Assembly (NCBI RefSeq): GCF_030272615.1
Contig: NC_081406.1
Location: 189,435,391 to 189,499,390, forward strand
Length of the DNA stretch: 64,000 nucleotides
Origin: Cryptomeria japonica
Lineage: Eukaryota > Streptophyta > Pinopsida > Cupressales > Cupressaceae
Direction: 5' to 3'
Part shown: positions 10,034-23,106 of the stretch, one piece after another
Layout of the letters: each line of letters opens with the position of its first letter
Position numbering within the stretch: the stretch's first letter is position 1
The notes under the pieces: model-generated
Database searches by the model: none
What the model saw: only the letters and a program-made list of their open reading frames with translations
What the model was told of the DNA's origin: nothing
Made by a program: the position numbers and the translations under genes

Positions 10034-13000
10034 TTAAGCATAATATCTACGCAAGTGCATAGCATTAATAGGTTCTTTAAGAGGTGTACCGTCTACATCC
10101 GCTATTTTGTAAGCACCTGATCCATAATCCTCAATAACGATATATGGTCCAAGCCAATTAGGACTAAATTTTCCCTTTTCTGCAGGTAAGGCATTCACAT
10201 TGCACTGATTCTCATAAAGGACTAAGTCGCCTACTAAGAAGGAACGTTGAATGACCTTATCATTATAGCTTCGTTGTAGAGTTTTGTGATACGCTTGAAT
10301 ATGCTCAAGAGCATTTATGCGCTGTTCATCAAGCATCTCAAGCTGTTGAAGTCGTTGTTCTCTATAAGAGTCATTATCTACTATACCTTTGAGAGAAACC
10401 CTAAGTGATGGAATCTCTAATTCTAAGGGCATAATAGCATCAGCACCATAAACAAGATTATAAGGAGTAGTTCCCGTAGCAATTCGTACACTCGTTCGGT
10501 AAGACCAAAGAGCATAGATCAGCTGGTTACTCCAATCCTTACCATGCTTATTCACGGTTTTGCGAAGAATTTGTTCAATTATCTTATTGGATGATTCGGC
10601 TTGACCATTTGACTGAGGATAGTAAGGTGTAGAAAATCGATGTTTGATATGATACTTCTCAAGGAATTTCTTCACGTCCTTGTTCTTAAATGATGTCCCA
10701 TTATCTAAGATTATAGTGGAAGGTATCCCGAATCGAGAAATAATGTTTTCTAGAAGAAATTGACAAATCACTTCAGCAGTAGTAGAGCGAAGGGGAATAG
10801 CTTCTACCCACTTTGTAAAGTAATCTGTTGTGGTTATAATGAAGGTGTGTCCTTGAGATGAAGGAGGAGAGATTTTTCCAATAAGATCCAAACCCCATGG
10901 AGAGAAAGGCCAAGAAGCTACTTGAGAACGAAGTTCTTGGGCAGGAGCATGAATCAGATTATTGTGTTGTTGACATTGATGACATTTTTTAACAAATGAA
11001 AAGGAATCCTTCTGCATAGTTTGCCAATAGTATCCCATACGAAGCAATCTATGAACCAAGGATTTGCCCCCAAAATGCCCCCCACAGGCACCTGAATGTG
11101 CCTCTTCAAGAGCAACAAGGATTTCCGACTTGTTAAGACAACGAAGGAGAAGACCATCATAACCCCTTCGGTATAGGACATTAGAAAGAATGATATACCT
11201 AGCAGACAGCTTGCGGATTCTAGCCCTAGTGTTCCTATTAGCGGAATCAGGAAAGGTACCATCAGTCAAATATCTTACGATATGCGAGTACCATTCGTCT
11301 GAGTCTACAAAGTCACAACATGTTACCAGGCTAGAATCATCTACAATAGCTGGAGAAATAAGATTGTGAATAACAAAATTAAGATCGACCACAGGGTCCT
11401 CTAAAGATACCAGAGAAGCCACACATGCCATTGCATCCGCATGTCGATTATCTTTTCGAGGAATGGGTTCCATAGTATAAGAATCAAAATTTTGTAATAA
11501 AGAGACAACAAGGTCTTTATATTGTGATAATTTGTCTTGTTTTGCTTGATATATTCCTGTTACTTGTCTTATAATCAATTGCGAATCTCCATAGATATGT
11601 ATGTGTTTTATATTCAGAGCTAAAGCTACTTTTATTCCCGCTATAAGAGCCTCATACTCAGCAATGTTATTGGTACACAGGAAATTTAGACGATATGATA
11701 AAGGAATGGACTTCTTTGTAGGAGAAATCAGAACAACCCCTGCCCCCGATCCCGTACGACACTTAGAGCCATCAAAGTATAACTCCCAAGTTTCATCTTT
11801 CTCTATAGAAAAAATGAAGTCATCAGGAAAAGACTTAGGGTTAGGGAAGGAGAAAGGTGAAGGGGCCTCAACTAAGTGATCGGTCAACGCTTGCCCTTTA
11901 ATTGCTCTTTGTGAAACAAATTTAAGGTCAAATTCAGTTAACATCATAACCCACTTAGCTAGACGTCCTGATAAATCAGTTTTAGAGAAAAGATGCTTCA
12001 AAGGATCAAACTTTACCATGACGTGGACTTCTGAATTTAAAAGATAATGTCTCAATTTCTGAGTCACAAACACCAAGGCCAAGCATTGTCTTTCTATCGC
12101 AGAATATCAGGCCTCATAATCGAGTAAGGTACGACTTATGTAATAAACCGGACATTCCTTACCATCTTTATCATGTTGTGCCAACAATGCTGCGAGAGCA
12201 TGAGAGGAAGCAGCTGTATACAGAAGGAAGGGTTTAGAAGGTTCGACAGGTTGAAGAATAGGAGGACTAGCCAAATACACTTTTAAACCTTCAAATGCTT
12301 GCTGACAATCCTCATTCCATTGAAAAGTGATATCCTTTTTAAGAAGTTGAGTAAAAGGAAAGGTACGATCCGCAAGCTGAGACACGAACCTACGAATAGC
12401 TTGAATCTTTCCTTGTAAGCTTTTAAGTTGAGACACATTTCTAGGAGGTGGCATGTTGACAATAGCATCTATTTTCTTAGTATCCACCTCAATCCCATGA
12501 TGCGAAACTATGAACCCTAATAGTTTTCCACTATCCACACCAAAAATGCATTTTCGAGGATTCAAGCACATGTGATATTTATGAATTCTTTCAAAGATTT
12601 GACGAAGGACTTTAACATGATCCATGCGAAGAAAGGATTTGGCCAAAATATCATCAACATAATCCTCTAAAATCTTATGCATATAATCATGAAAGATAAG
12701 GGTCATCGCTCGTTGATAAGTCGCACCGACGTTTTTAAGTCCAAAAGGCATCATTATCCAACAAAACGTACCCCAAGGAGTGGTGAAAGCAGTTTTGAAT
12801 TGATCTTAAGGGTTAATAAAAATTTGATTGTAACCTGAAAAACAATCCATGAAGGATAACAAGGCATGTCCTGCCGTAGAATCAGCTATCATGTCAATGT
12901 TTGGAAGAGGGAAATCATCTTTCAAGGAAGCTTTATTCAAATCTCGAAAGTTAGTACACATTCTTATTTTGTTATCTGGTTTAGCCACAGTGACAATATT

Positions 13001-15613
13001 TGAAATCCATGGGGAATAGTCAATAGGGCGGATAAATCCAGCCTCCAATAATTTTTCAATCTCAGCCTTAACAAGCAGAGCCACCTTAGGATTCATTTTT
13101 TGAATTTTTTGTTTCACGGGCTTAGCATCAGGAACTAAGACAATATTATGAGTAACAATCTTAGGATCTATACCAGGCATGTCAGAATATGTCCAAGCAA
13201 AGATCTCAGGGAATTCATGCAATAGTTCTTCATATTGTTTCTGTTCCTCTTCATCCAAACATTTTCCAATTTTAATAACTTTCTCTTTATTGCAAAGGTC
13301 TATCTTAACATCAGTGGTATCACTTATGAGAAGATTACTTTGTTGAGGAGTGTCCTTTAACTGAGGGAATTCTTTCACAATCTCATCATTATCAATCTCT
13401 TTTCCAAAATAGGCTTCAGTGTTCAAACAATAAGGGAGTCCCCTATTGTGATGATAACGAGGAAGAGTGTCATAGGCTCCCAAGAACTCAGCTAAAGCAT
13501 CATCGGTAGGGAAGATATCCAAAGCACAGTCACCCGAAGGATCCCCATCAATATACTCAGGGTGCTGCATTGATAGAGATGTAGAAATAGCATTAACACT
13601 AATGCATAGTCTTTTAGAAGCTTTAGTACGTCTGCAGGGATTATAGCCAAGTCCAAAGGCATAATTGTGAAAATTAGTCTCTAGAGGAACTCTTATCCCT
13701 TGTTCATGAGCACCACAACCTTTTCCATGATACCCATGCTTAGCAAAAATGCGAAAACCATGACCATAACGATCAGCCATTTCAGGAAGAGAAGGTGGTT
13801 TTTCATAAGACAAAGAATCAAACTCTTCATAATTATAGATGTGAGGAGAAGAAGTTTGAGAAGCAGCCACAAAATTATTACTCATAGATTCAGGTAAGGT
13901 TGATTGATTTTTAGCTTCTTCTTTCTTTTCAACTTTATGATTTTCAGCTTCTTCCTTCTTTTCAATTTTAATTTCTCTAGAAGGAACCTTATATTCACCT
14001 ACAAAGGTAGGGTTAAATTCAAGAGATCCCCAATCATCCTCTGCGAGAACCTTCTCAGGATCAAAATCCTTTTTATGTGTAGTTTCAAGTCGAGAAGGAT
14101 CCTCTTCAGGAGCTCTAGACTCTTCCAAAGAATTCTGATCATCAGAGAGCGAGGATTCATCGATAGGTTTCTTGTTTAAAGAGTCATCACTAGACGAGGA
14201 TGGCTTAGAAGAACTCCCTTTGGAAGTAGATGTTTGCAGACAAGCTTGAAAATTAGTATCACCCATCAAAGTGTATGTCTTATTGTTATAAACGAATTTA
14301 ACTTGTCTATGCAATGTAGAGGGGACAACTTGCATGCTGTGAATCCAAGGCCTCCCTAATAACAAGTTATATGTTAAATTTCCTGGCATAACATGGATAG
14401 GAGTAGGCAAAGTAACAGGTCCTATTGTGAGAGGTAAGGTGATGATACCTAATGAAGTCTTAGCCACATTGTCAAAGCCACGAATGGGACGAGAGTCAGG
14501 CTCCATAAGAGACGTATCCACATTCATCTTATGCAATAAATTAATGCTACACACATTAAGGCCAGAGCCATTATCTACTAGTGTTCGTCTTATAGCAGTG
14601 TCTTTCATGATAACCACAATCATCAAGGGATCATATTGTTGTTGAATTTCACTAGTAGGCAACTCATCTTGGGTAAACACAATTTGAGCTTTAGGATTCA
14701 TCACAGAGTTAACAAAAGATGCTATATTACTAGATGTATTCGGTGGAGGAACATTCAAATCTTTCAAGGCATCTTGTAACATTCCATGATAAGCGGAAGA
14801 AGTTTGAATCAAATCCCAAAGGGATATCTTAGCAGGGGTAGCTTTAAGTTGTTCTATGAGATCATATTCCTTACCCATAACTTGCAAAATACGGGGAGCT
14901 TGAGGAAGAATTGGTTGAGGATTAGGACGGGAAACTGGAATAACAGGAGGAGGATTAGGTTGCCTATTATTTCTAGTATGATAAGTATGGGCAATTGCAT
15001 GATAACTCTCTCTAGTTATTTGTTTAGCATAACTGTAAGGACTTACAGGTTTTCTTCCTTGCACGGTGATGATTGGTTTATTCGGGGTACGAAAGGAATC
15101 ATGATCATACCTTCCTTGGACAGTAAGGAGAGGTGATTTAAGAACTTGAAAGGTGGGAGAAGGATAAGCACCTTGGACTTCAAAGAGAGGCTTATTATGT
15201 TCATTCAAGTTTATCATGTTAACCAATTTAGAGGCCTTGTTCTTGTCTAAAGATTTCGATAAAGTCACAAAGTCATCAAGAGCATCATCCAACAAAGCAT
15301 GATCATATCGGTTAAAAGGTTTGTCTTTTGATTCAAAAGGAGACATCTCCTCATAGAGGGGATTATTGAAAACAACCATGTTACTAGGTTCAGGGGAAGA
15401 GTTGATAGGAATGTATCCTTGAGAGGAATCATTCGACTTATCTTTCTCATCACACCTAAATGGCATAGTAACAAGGTTTATGAGTTTTTGGTAAAATGAA
15501 GGTTTGGCATCTTTAGGGTTTAAAAACTCATCTAAAGCTTCATCTAATTCATCTTGGCTATACTCATAATAATCATCAAAAGCATGAACATTTTGCAAAT
15601 AAAAATCTGACAT
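10034..15613 (-). pseudogene. pol: Gypsy pol polyprotein (protease, G-patch-like, RT, RNase H, integrase) with two nonsense codons
   Basis: One continuous frame of 1860 codons from ATG at 15613 to the stop at 10034, broken only by TAA at 12806-12808 and TGA at 12107-12109. Order: about 330 residues with no recognisable gag domain or zinc knuckle; protease with VDNGSGLNVC; an acidic linker; a G-patch-like stretch (GYHGKGCGAHEQGI); RT with MCTNFRDLNKA, MPFGLKN and catalytic YVDD; RNase H with LYFDGSKCRTGSGAG, NNIAEYEAL and YGDSQLI; integrase with an HHCC zinc domain, then D-D-E (WGLDLIG, IILDNGTSF, PQSNGQAESSNK). No chromodomain follows. The TGA sits where related elements usually have arginine, consistent with CGA to TGA. 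Apart from the two stops the catalytic residues look intact. Gag would have to come from elsewhere. Confidence 0.93.
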
Positions 15614-15773
15614 TTTGAAAAGATTGCATAAAATTTAAACACACAATGCAAAGAAACACACTTTTTTTTTTTTTTTTTTGAAAATGAAATAAAAACACAC
15701 TAAATCTAGATCTAGATCTAACAAATGTAATGCAAGAGGAAGCAATGATAGATTCACGTCGGGTTCACCAAAA
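15614..15773 (-). promoter_or_regulatory. Gypsy leader with primer-binding site
   Basis: Only 160 bases separate the 5' LTR from the pol start. The minus strand reads TTT, then TGGTGAACCCGACGTG (15755-15770) as the primer-binding site. I do not assign a tRNA. The leader also holds a T19-like run (about 15661-15679, poly-A in sense) and a short TAGATC repeat near 15708-15720. Element G uses the same primer-binding site with the same 3-base spacing. Confidence 0.85.
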
Positions 15774-17437
15774 TGTGTGGGGGAAAAAGCGAGACTAGGT
15801 TAATCATGCCCTAATCCTACCTTTTGACACACATTACGAAATACGAAAGAGCCTAGAGATATCGCACAATTGGCTACTTCTTTTGGTGAAAGAGAGAGTC
15901 ATGGGATATCTATTAGGATTTCTATTCCCTTGTTGAAATTGTAAGATCAAGTAATGCGAGTTCAAACCCTAATCCCAAAATGCAAGTATGAACTAATAAC
16001 AAGATTGCAGAATTGAGATTAAACAATGAACAACTGTAAATACAAGGATGAAATAAGAATGCAGATGTGTACCTGGAGTCAAAATCAGACTGAAAATGTT
16101 CGGGACGGGGGTGCGGGCACCACTGTCCTGAAAACTGCACCGGAAACTGCTGTTCTGCACTCTAAAACACTGTCGGGAAAACTATCTGAAAGCTGTCTGT
16201 CTGGAGGACCATGGCGCCCAGCGCCTCTGTCCTAGGGACCAGGGCGCCAAACGCCCCTGTCCTGGCAGGACCAGGGCGCCCAGCGCTCCTGTCCTAGTCT
16301 TCTGCTCTGCAATTTGATACAGAGTGCTGTCTCGACCTTCTTTCTCCGGATCTGTATCTCGCGGCGTCGTCCGAATCCCGAAACTTGCAATGATATCTGA
16401 AAAGGGGTGTATGGGCGGCTATATAGGGTTTTGCCTTAGTCAAACCCCCACTTCGGTGATTTCCACCTCCATGAATAGCCAAGTTGTTTTGTAAAATGTA
16501 TTGTGTGTGTAGACCTAGTGTGTGTGCAAGGTCCTAAAATGCAAGAAAGCAAACTAGAGCAACCTAGAAAGTAAACCGTAATTGCTTGTAAATGATAGTG
16601 TAAATGCTCTAAATCAAGATGCAATGTGATCTAAAGCATGAATAAATGATGTATTAAAGCTTATGTAAGGACATGAAAACAACATGAAATCATACCCAAC
16701 CCTCAAGGGAGGAGTACAAGCCAATCTTCAGTCGGTAATCTCCTATTGTTCTTCAATGTCTTCCAAGCCCTAAGTGGATGAATGAATTTGATAGATGCTT
16801 GATAGAAGGATGTTGTAAGATGTTGAAGTCTTCAAAGATCTTCTCTTTCGCTGCATATGAAGTTCCTGGAAACAAAAATCGGATCCCTTCAAATGAGGAA
16901 AGAGAGCTTTTATGTATGAAACCCTAGGTCGTAAATTCATATTTTGGCCGACCTAGAGATTGAATATCCCACCAATTTCTTGGAGTTAAGCTTTATTTTA
17001 TGATTGGATCGCGCTCCTAAAATTTTGGGAAAAATGTCCGGGACCATGTTGCACTCCGGGCGCCACGGTCCCGACAACTTTTCACCAAATTTTCAGGGCC
17101 ATCGGATATGATGATTTTAGAGAGAATCCCGAAGTTACAGGTGATTTCGAGATGTTTTGACCCTGAAACCAAGCCCCCAAGTTTGAAATTGGACTTAATT
17201 AGGGTTTTTGATTAAGTGGTGTATTGGAGGAATAAAATGCGAAGGCCGCGCTTTAGTGAAAAGGGCCCAATTTTATGATGTAGAGAATGATTAAATAGGA
17301 CCTTAGACCTAATTAATTTGATTAATTAAGTGCTTAAGGAGAAATGCAATGCAGAATGTAAAATGCACTAAGGTGGGTGCTAAACTAGGTGTGAAATTGT
17401 ACCACCCTAGCAAGTGCGTACAATTTACGACGCTACA
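15774..17437 (-). repeat. Gypsy 5' LTR
   Basis: A 1664-base partner of 4622-6273. It holds CTATATAG at 16419-16426, read on the minus strand as a plausible TATA box about 1 kb into the LTR, so transcription would start near 16390. The GC-rich repeated units are at about 16205-16300. The element was still under LTR control when inserted; whether it is active now cannot be judged. Confidence 0.95.
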
Positions 17438-17442
17438 ATTAT
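17438..17442. other. Target-site duplication ATTAT (right) of the Gypsy element
   Basis: Exact match to 4617-4621. The B-family sequence resumes directly after it. Confidence 0.95.
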
Positions 17443-18724
17443 AAATAGAAAAGAATGGAAAGAATATTTTCAAATCCCTTGTAGCATCAAATACAATGAG
17501 AAGAAAAGACAAGAGCCAAGGTAGAGGATATGATAGTCAAAGAATTTCATGCATAAACAATGCCTACTCCTTGCTTGAGGACAAGAAAGATTTCAACTGG
17601 GAGGAATGATGAGCCTATAAATTGACCATATTATTTTATGTTTTATGTTACTTAACCTCATGTTTATAATTTCCTTCCAAGCCATTTCCAAACATTACCT
17701 TGGTCTTGTGAAGCATTAACTAGGGTTAATGGTGTTTGATATGCATATGTATGTCTAGCTAGTTAATGCTAAATAAAGGTAAAATATTATAATAAATAGT
17801 TATTATTGAATGTAACGTATTTTGAAATGTCTAACATATTGTTTTTAAGTGATTTTATTCATTCATACAACTAGAAGGAAGGAGGAGCAAGTTGGCAATT
17901 GATAGATGTAGGAGTTGACTGAAAGTGCAGAAAAAGTCAAAAGACCAGTTTCAATAAAATGGTCATACCTCACTCGTTTCTTAACAAAACTAAGGTTTTT
18001 AAAATGATTTGGAAATATGAAAAGGAGATATAAAATGGGTTTAAACTATTTGAGCTGATTCACAATAGTTAATGAGAAGAATTCACCAGAAGTTGATTGA
18101 GACAAACTAGCAGATTTCTAGGCAGTAGTTAAAGATTGAGTTCTAGTTCAACTTGGACTATTCTACCTCTTGATGAGTTCATGTATTTGAAATTATTGAA
18201 GTCAAGAAACATCGGAGAAGATTTTGGAAACAATATTTTATAATTCATAAATAATTATAACATATTTTGTACACATGTTCAACCATGACTGTACTTTATA
18301 GTTGTAGAGTTCGAAGGGGATTAGAACTCTCTCAACTCTTGTTATTTTAATCTTTATTATCAATCATGAGTAGAATAAGTCATCTCCTTGCTATCATAGG
18401 AGAAATGAAATTTGTAATAAGCTGAGTTTTTAATTACTTCAACTCTCAAGCCTCAAGCATAAATATGAGATTTTCTTGAGTTGCGAGTAAGTAGTGTTTA
18501 GAATAGTGTAAAGAGTATCCAGTTAGTGTTGAGTCTTGTTAATGGTGTCCAATTTCAATCAGCAAGTTTGATACATGTCCATGTAATATTTGATTTTCAA
18601 TAAGAATATTATTTAAGCATTGAAGCTTGTCTATTGAAGATGGAATGCTAATGACAGATTGAAGCAACTCAAGCAAGGGCCACTTGAGGAACTGTGATTT
18701 CATCATAGTTTAGATTTTTATTCA
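17443..18724 (+). repeat. Inner left arm of the palindrome: B-family internal end plus truncated LTR
   Basis: 17443-17606 is the 3' internal end of a B-family element, including GCTTGAGGACAAG and a purine tract CTGGGAGGAA. From TGATGAGCC (17607) the sequence is LTR in the plus orientation. It ends at TTTTTATTCA (18724), short of the full LTR end seen at 23107. It is the reverse complement of the right arm, with roughly 90% or more match in the stretches I compared by eye. No coding capacity. Confidence 0.8.
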
Positions 18725-19758
18725 CAGTTCCTCAAGTGGCCCTTTCTTGAGTTTCTTCAATCTTGCATTAGAATTCCATCTTCAATAGACAAGCTTCAAT
18801 GCTCAAATAATCTTCTTATTGCAAATCAAATAGTACATGGACATGTATCAGACTTGCTAATTGAAATTGGACACCATTAACAAGACTCAACACTAACTGG
18901 ATACTCTCTACACTATTCTCAACACTACTTTTAACACTACTTACTCACAACTCAACATGAGAGTTGAAGTAATTACAAACTCAAAAACTTATTACAAATG
19001 TCATTTCTCTTATGACAAAAAGGAGATGACTTATTCTACTCATGACTGATAATAAAGATTAAACTAACAAGATTTGAGAAAGTTCTAATCCTCTTCGAAC
19101 TCTACAACTACAAAGTACAGTCATGCTTGAACATGTGTACAAAACATGTTATAATTATTTATGAATCATAAAATATTGCTTCCACAATCTTCTCCAATGT
19201 TTCTTGACTTCAATAACATCAAATACACAAACTCATCAAGATGTAGAAGAGTCCAAGTTGAACTAGAACTCAATCTTTAATTGCTCCCTAAAAATATGCT
19301 AGTTTGTCTTAGTCAACTTATGGTGAATGTTGCTCAATAAATGTTAAGAATCAACTCATATGGTTTAAACCCATTTTAGATCTCCTTTTCATCTAACCAT
19401 TTTACTGAAACTGAAACTGGTCTTTTGATTTTTTTGACACTTTCAGTCAACCACTACATCTGTCAATTGCCAACTTGCTCCTCCTTCCTTCTAACTGTAT
19501 GAACGACTCAAATAACTTACAAAAAATATGTTAATAATTTTAAAATACTTTACATTCAATAATAACTATTTATTAGAATATTTTACCTTTATTTAGCATT
19601 AACTAGCTAGACATACATATGCATATCAAACACCATTAATCCTAGTTAATGCTTCACAAGACCAAGGTAATGTTTGAAAATGGCTTGGAAGGACATTATA
19701 AACATGAGGTAAAGTATCATAAAACATGAAATAATATGGTCAATTTATAGGCTCATCA
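18722..19758 (-). repeat. Truncated 3' LTR of B, right arm of the palindrome
   Basis: On the minus strand it begins TGATGAGCC at 19758 and runs to TCACAGTTCCTC at the palindrome centre. Compared with the complete LTR at 23107-24731, it lacks everything beyond the word GATGAAATCACAGTTCC. The missing part is about 500 bases of the LTR 3' end. Confidence 0.8.
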
Positions 19759-21128
19759 TTCCTCCCAACTGAAATCTTGCTTGTCCTCAAGCAAGGAGTA
19801 GGCATTGTTTATGCATGAAATTCTGTGACTGTCATATCCTCTTCCTTGGCTCTTGTTTTTTCTTCTCATTGTATTTGATGCTAAAAGGGATTTAAAAATA
19901 TTCTTTGCATGCTTTTCTATTTATAATCATTCCTTGATCTTGTTCCATCATCTCTTTTGCTGTGTATGATCAATTTGTAGAAACTTCTTTGTTGCTGTAC
20001 TAATATGCTTCATTCTCATCATTGTCTTCTTGTCAACTTCCTTCATCTTTGTATCATGCTTTCTTATATTTTGAATTCTTCATATGATAATATTTTTCAT
20101 TGTTCTTTCATTTTTTATTGTTGCACTAAAAGATTTTTTAATCTACATCCCTGCTATAATTTGTACTTTGTTACTCCTTGTCATTGTCTCAAGAGTGTCA
20201 TTCTTGTTTGGTATAGTTGCCCTTAAATACTCTTCTCTTTTGTCACTTTGAAAAAATAATGGAAAAGGGAAAGAATTTGAAAAGCATGTCAAATGAAGAA
20301 ATTATATTCATGAATCTAGAAGGTAAGTACGAATATATGAAACTATGGAAAGATCATCTTTTTATGGTGTAGGACAACAATACAAGACATGAATATTTCC
20401 CCCAGTTGAAAGGTCATTTGTCCTTAAATGACAATGAATGGATGAGGGTGGAAAAATAAATAAGTTATGAAGCATGAAACCAAAAAAATGATAATTGAAA
20501 AACACATTGTAATGCATAGATAGTTAATTAACCAAAAATGATAAATATTACAAATAAATAGAAATCATAAATGTAAGTACCTTTAATGATTTGAAAAGTT
20601 GGAAATTTGGTGAAGAGATGAAAGTATAGGTCCCTAAAGAATTGATTGTATAGGTCCCTTGAAGAGTGTTTCATATTTGACATTAAGAGTTGTTGTAGAA
20701 TTTTGAAAGATTGTGTAGGTTTACTATTTAGTCACACTACAACTGCTACAAGTAACTTAGAACATGACTAGATCAATTGGACTACACCATTTGGATAGAC
20801 ATTTTTTATTCCATGAAGACCCAACTACCTAATGGAAACTTTTTTGACATATGCAAAGACTCTCTTTCAAAATTGAAGACATGACCAACTCACAACCTTG
20901 AAAAATAAGTGACCTTGAAATATGAACAACAAACCAGTTGTTAACACCTCTGAAAGAGTCATTTAAACAAGAAGAATTTGGGGAAACAACTGCACTAGAC
21001 AACACCTAGCTAACTATGCATGAACAATTGAAGAAAAAAACATGTATGACATTGTGCAAGAGAACTTATTGGATGAAAAACCTATTCTAACCTATCCTAA
21101 CCTACACTAACCAGCAAATAAGACTCAA
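19759..21128 (-). other. B element 3' untranslated region
   Basis: Starts (sense direction reversed) with the purine tract and the GAGGACAAGCAAG word at about 19764-19793. To about 20265 it forms the outer right arm of the inverted repeat. Beyond that it is single-copy in this window. AT-rich, no domain-bearing frame. A second pyrimidine tract at about 20398-20412 (minus: CAACTGGGGGAAA) looks like an internal copy of a polypurine tract. Confidence 0.5.
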
Positions 21129-23082
21129 TCAAATAAAACCATTCACTAGTTTTGTGAAATATTTGCCCTTTCTCAGCAACTTACAATGCTTCACACACTT
21201 ATGTGTAACCATAAAAAGTTTCAATATCCATAGAAACTTAACAAACAGTTGTAATGAATTTTCAAAGACATTAACAAACTCACTTACAACTTCACATTGA
21301 TCATACTGTTGTTTTGAAGTGGATAAGAGAGCTGATACCATTCTTCTTCAGCTGCAACTAGAAATTTAGCTTCATCTACAACTACAACTTCATGCTTGGA
21401 TGTAATAAGTTGTGATGATTTTCTTGCCTCCTTCTTAGCTAGATGTCTAATGGGACATCCTTGTGAAAGGACAAATTTAGAACCCTCCTTGGTGCTTTTG
21501 TGTTGATGGGCTACCTCTTTGTCCTCTTCTTGATTTGTAAACTCCATTTTGTGTGACTTATTTGACTGAAACATAAAAATTTCTGCACTTTTCTCTTGCT
21601 GCTCATGATTTTATTGTATAAAAGATACTTGTTTTGCATCCAAATTTAAGAAAAAATTCTCTAAGTCATCCCAAAACATGTCTTCATCAATATCTTCTTT
21701 ACTTTTCAGCATTAGAGGACAGAATTTATCTTTATGGCAGCTCTCTTCTTGAAGTAAGACTTCTGATTTGACATCATGTTTAGCAACCTTATGTATGGTT
21801 AATAGAATTATAAAGCACTGAGAGGGGGGGGGGGGGTGTGAATCATTGACAACAAAACAATACCACTAGAAACCTAGAATAGTAACGATACTTAACCAGT
21901 TTATATAGTACTATGCATGCAATCCAAAATGATATTAAAGCATCCACAACAAGTAAAATATCCACCATAACACAAGTGATTATACATGGAAAAACCAACT
22001 AGGAAAAACCACGGTGAGATGGGACTCACAAGTTAACTATCTGCAGTAATAGGTAACTGACCGGTTAAGGTCTACAAAAGTGCTATGCTAGGAGCGAATC
22101 CTATTAAATATCCCAAAGCTCTGTTAAGAGCTATGTCCTGTTAAAGGTAGTATCTTGTTAGGAGTAACCTCGGTATAGGATTTCAAACCAAAACTAATGG
22201 ATCACCTTGTTAGAATATTTGTACAATGAAGCTTGTTATAGCTTACCTAGTTAAGGGATTTGACTATTGTAGTGATTAGTAAACAACAAGTGGTGTGATC
22301 TAAAAGTAGCACAACTTACTTGAATAGATCCTCTTCTGCTCACTTAAAACTACATCACCGACATACTCTACTATGCCTTCAGTAAATCGCAACAACTTAA
22401 CACTTCTATTTCACATGATAAAAATAGTTCATCATAATGTCATTATATAGACATTAGATTTTATGTTGGCTCAGGAATCATATAATAATTTCCTAGGTGC
22501 AGTGTATCTGGACAATCTAACATAACTCATCACAAATTGCCACCAAATCTATCGATTTAGAGATAAATCATCACACAATTAGTGAAATCAGTTGGAACAC
22601 CGGTACCGGTTAAGAGTTAACCTCATCCAACTCATAGAATTATTGTCCTCTATTTGCTTCTTTGAAGATCTCCATTGAATCTCCAAGCTGGTGTCAAGCC
22701 ACTCCTGCATATACCGTTTGTCTACACATATAATACCGGTTTTGCAATACAAAGACTTAGAAGTAATACCGGTTTGTCTAAACTAAGATGACAATGTGAA
22801 CATATGTGTGTGTATAAATGTGCTATCAATGACAACATATGAAGTCATCCATTACAATTATCATCAAGCCAACATTGGTAACTTCTTCATTTTGCAAAAT
22901 AAGGTTATCTTCCTTTACCTTCTCACAAATCAACACCTTGTCATCAATACATGAACAAAATTCCTCTATGATGTTTGAGAACATGTTTTCATTGATTTCA
23001 AACTTGCTTCAAATGATATTGGATCTTGGTTATTGTGCTTCATTGACTTCTAAAACAACTTAGTGACTCTCACAGCTTGACT
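21129..23082 (-). pseudogene. B element Lys/Glu-rich ORF of unknown function, split by a solo LTR
   Basis: Reading the minus strand, a frame from near 23080 to 22838 has acidic/hydrophobic words such as NIIEEFCSCIDDKVLICEKV. After the inserted Copia LTR, a frame at 21788-21129 continues with LLQEESCHKDKFCPLMLKS, DEDMFWDDLENFF and a K/E-rich end (MEFTNQEEDKEVAHQHKS). Internal stops are present, for example near 21610. I recognise no family. The position just after the PBS is where gag would lie, so a gag-derived or accessory protein is possible. Charged composition alone does not establish function. Confidence 0.4.
21799..22837 (-). repeat. Solo Copia LTR (element I)
   Basis: The left end carries a long G run (about 14 bases near 21824-21837) and CACTGAGAGG, the shared edge of this Copia group. 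The right end is ATCAATGACAACA at 22837. No polypurine tract follows, and B-family sequence continues on both sides, so it is a solo LTR. TATGG (21794-21798) and TATGA (22838-22842) are a likely imperfect duplication. The hairpin block is AAAAACCACGGTGAG...CTCAC at 22014-22029. The left edge is uncertain by a few bases. Confidence 0.7.
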
Positions 23083-23106
23083 CATCCCCAAGAACGATGC
23101 CAAAAA
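23083..23106 (-). promoter_or_regulatory. B element primer-binding site
   Basis: On the minus strand the LTR end GCTCAACA is followed by TTTT and then TGGCATCGTTCTTGGGGA. This resembles the TGGCGCCGTTGCCGGGGA-type site of many plant Ty3/gypsy elements, with changes. It fixes the LTR/internal boundary at 23107. Confidence 0.6.

Larger units (their letters stand above)
4622..17437 (-). mobile_element. Complete Ty3/gypsy (Tat-like) LTR retrotransposon carrying a PMD gene
   Basis: A 12.8-kb element on the minus strand with two LTRs (4622-6273 and 15774-17437), PBS, PPT and an ATTAT duplication at both ends. In the sense direction the order is 5' LTR, 160-base leader, one long pol frame (protease, G-patch-like segment, RT, RNase H, integrase), spacer, an antisense PMD gene, PPT, 3' LTR. 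Integrase after RT/RNase H marks Ty3/gypsy. The VDNGSGLNVC protease motif, the G-patch-like region and the absence of a chromodomain point to the Tat lineage. By eye the LTRs differ at roughly 40 of about 1650 positions, mostly transitions, plus one 12-bp indel, so the insertion is not recent. Confidence 0.95.
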
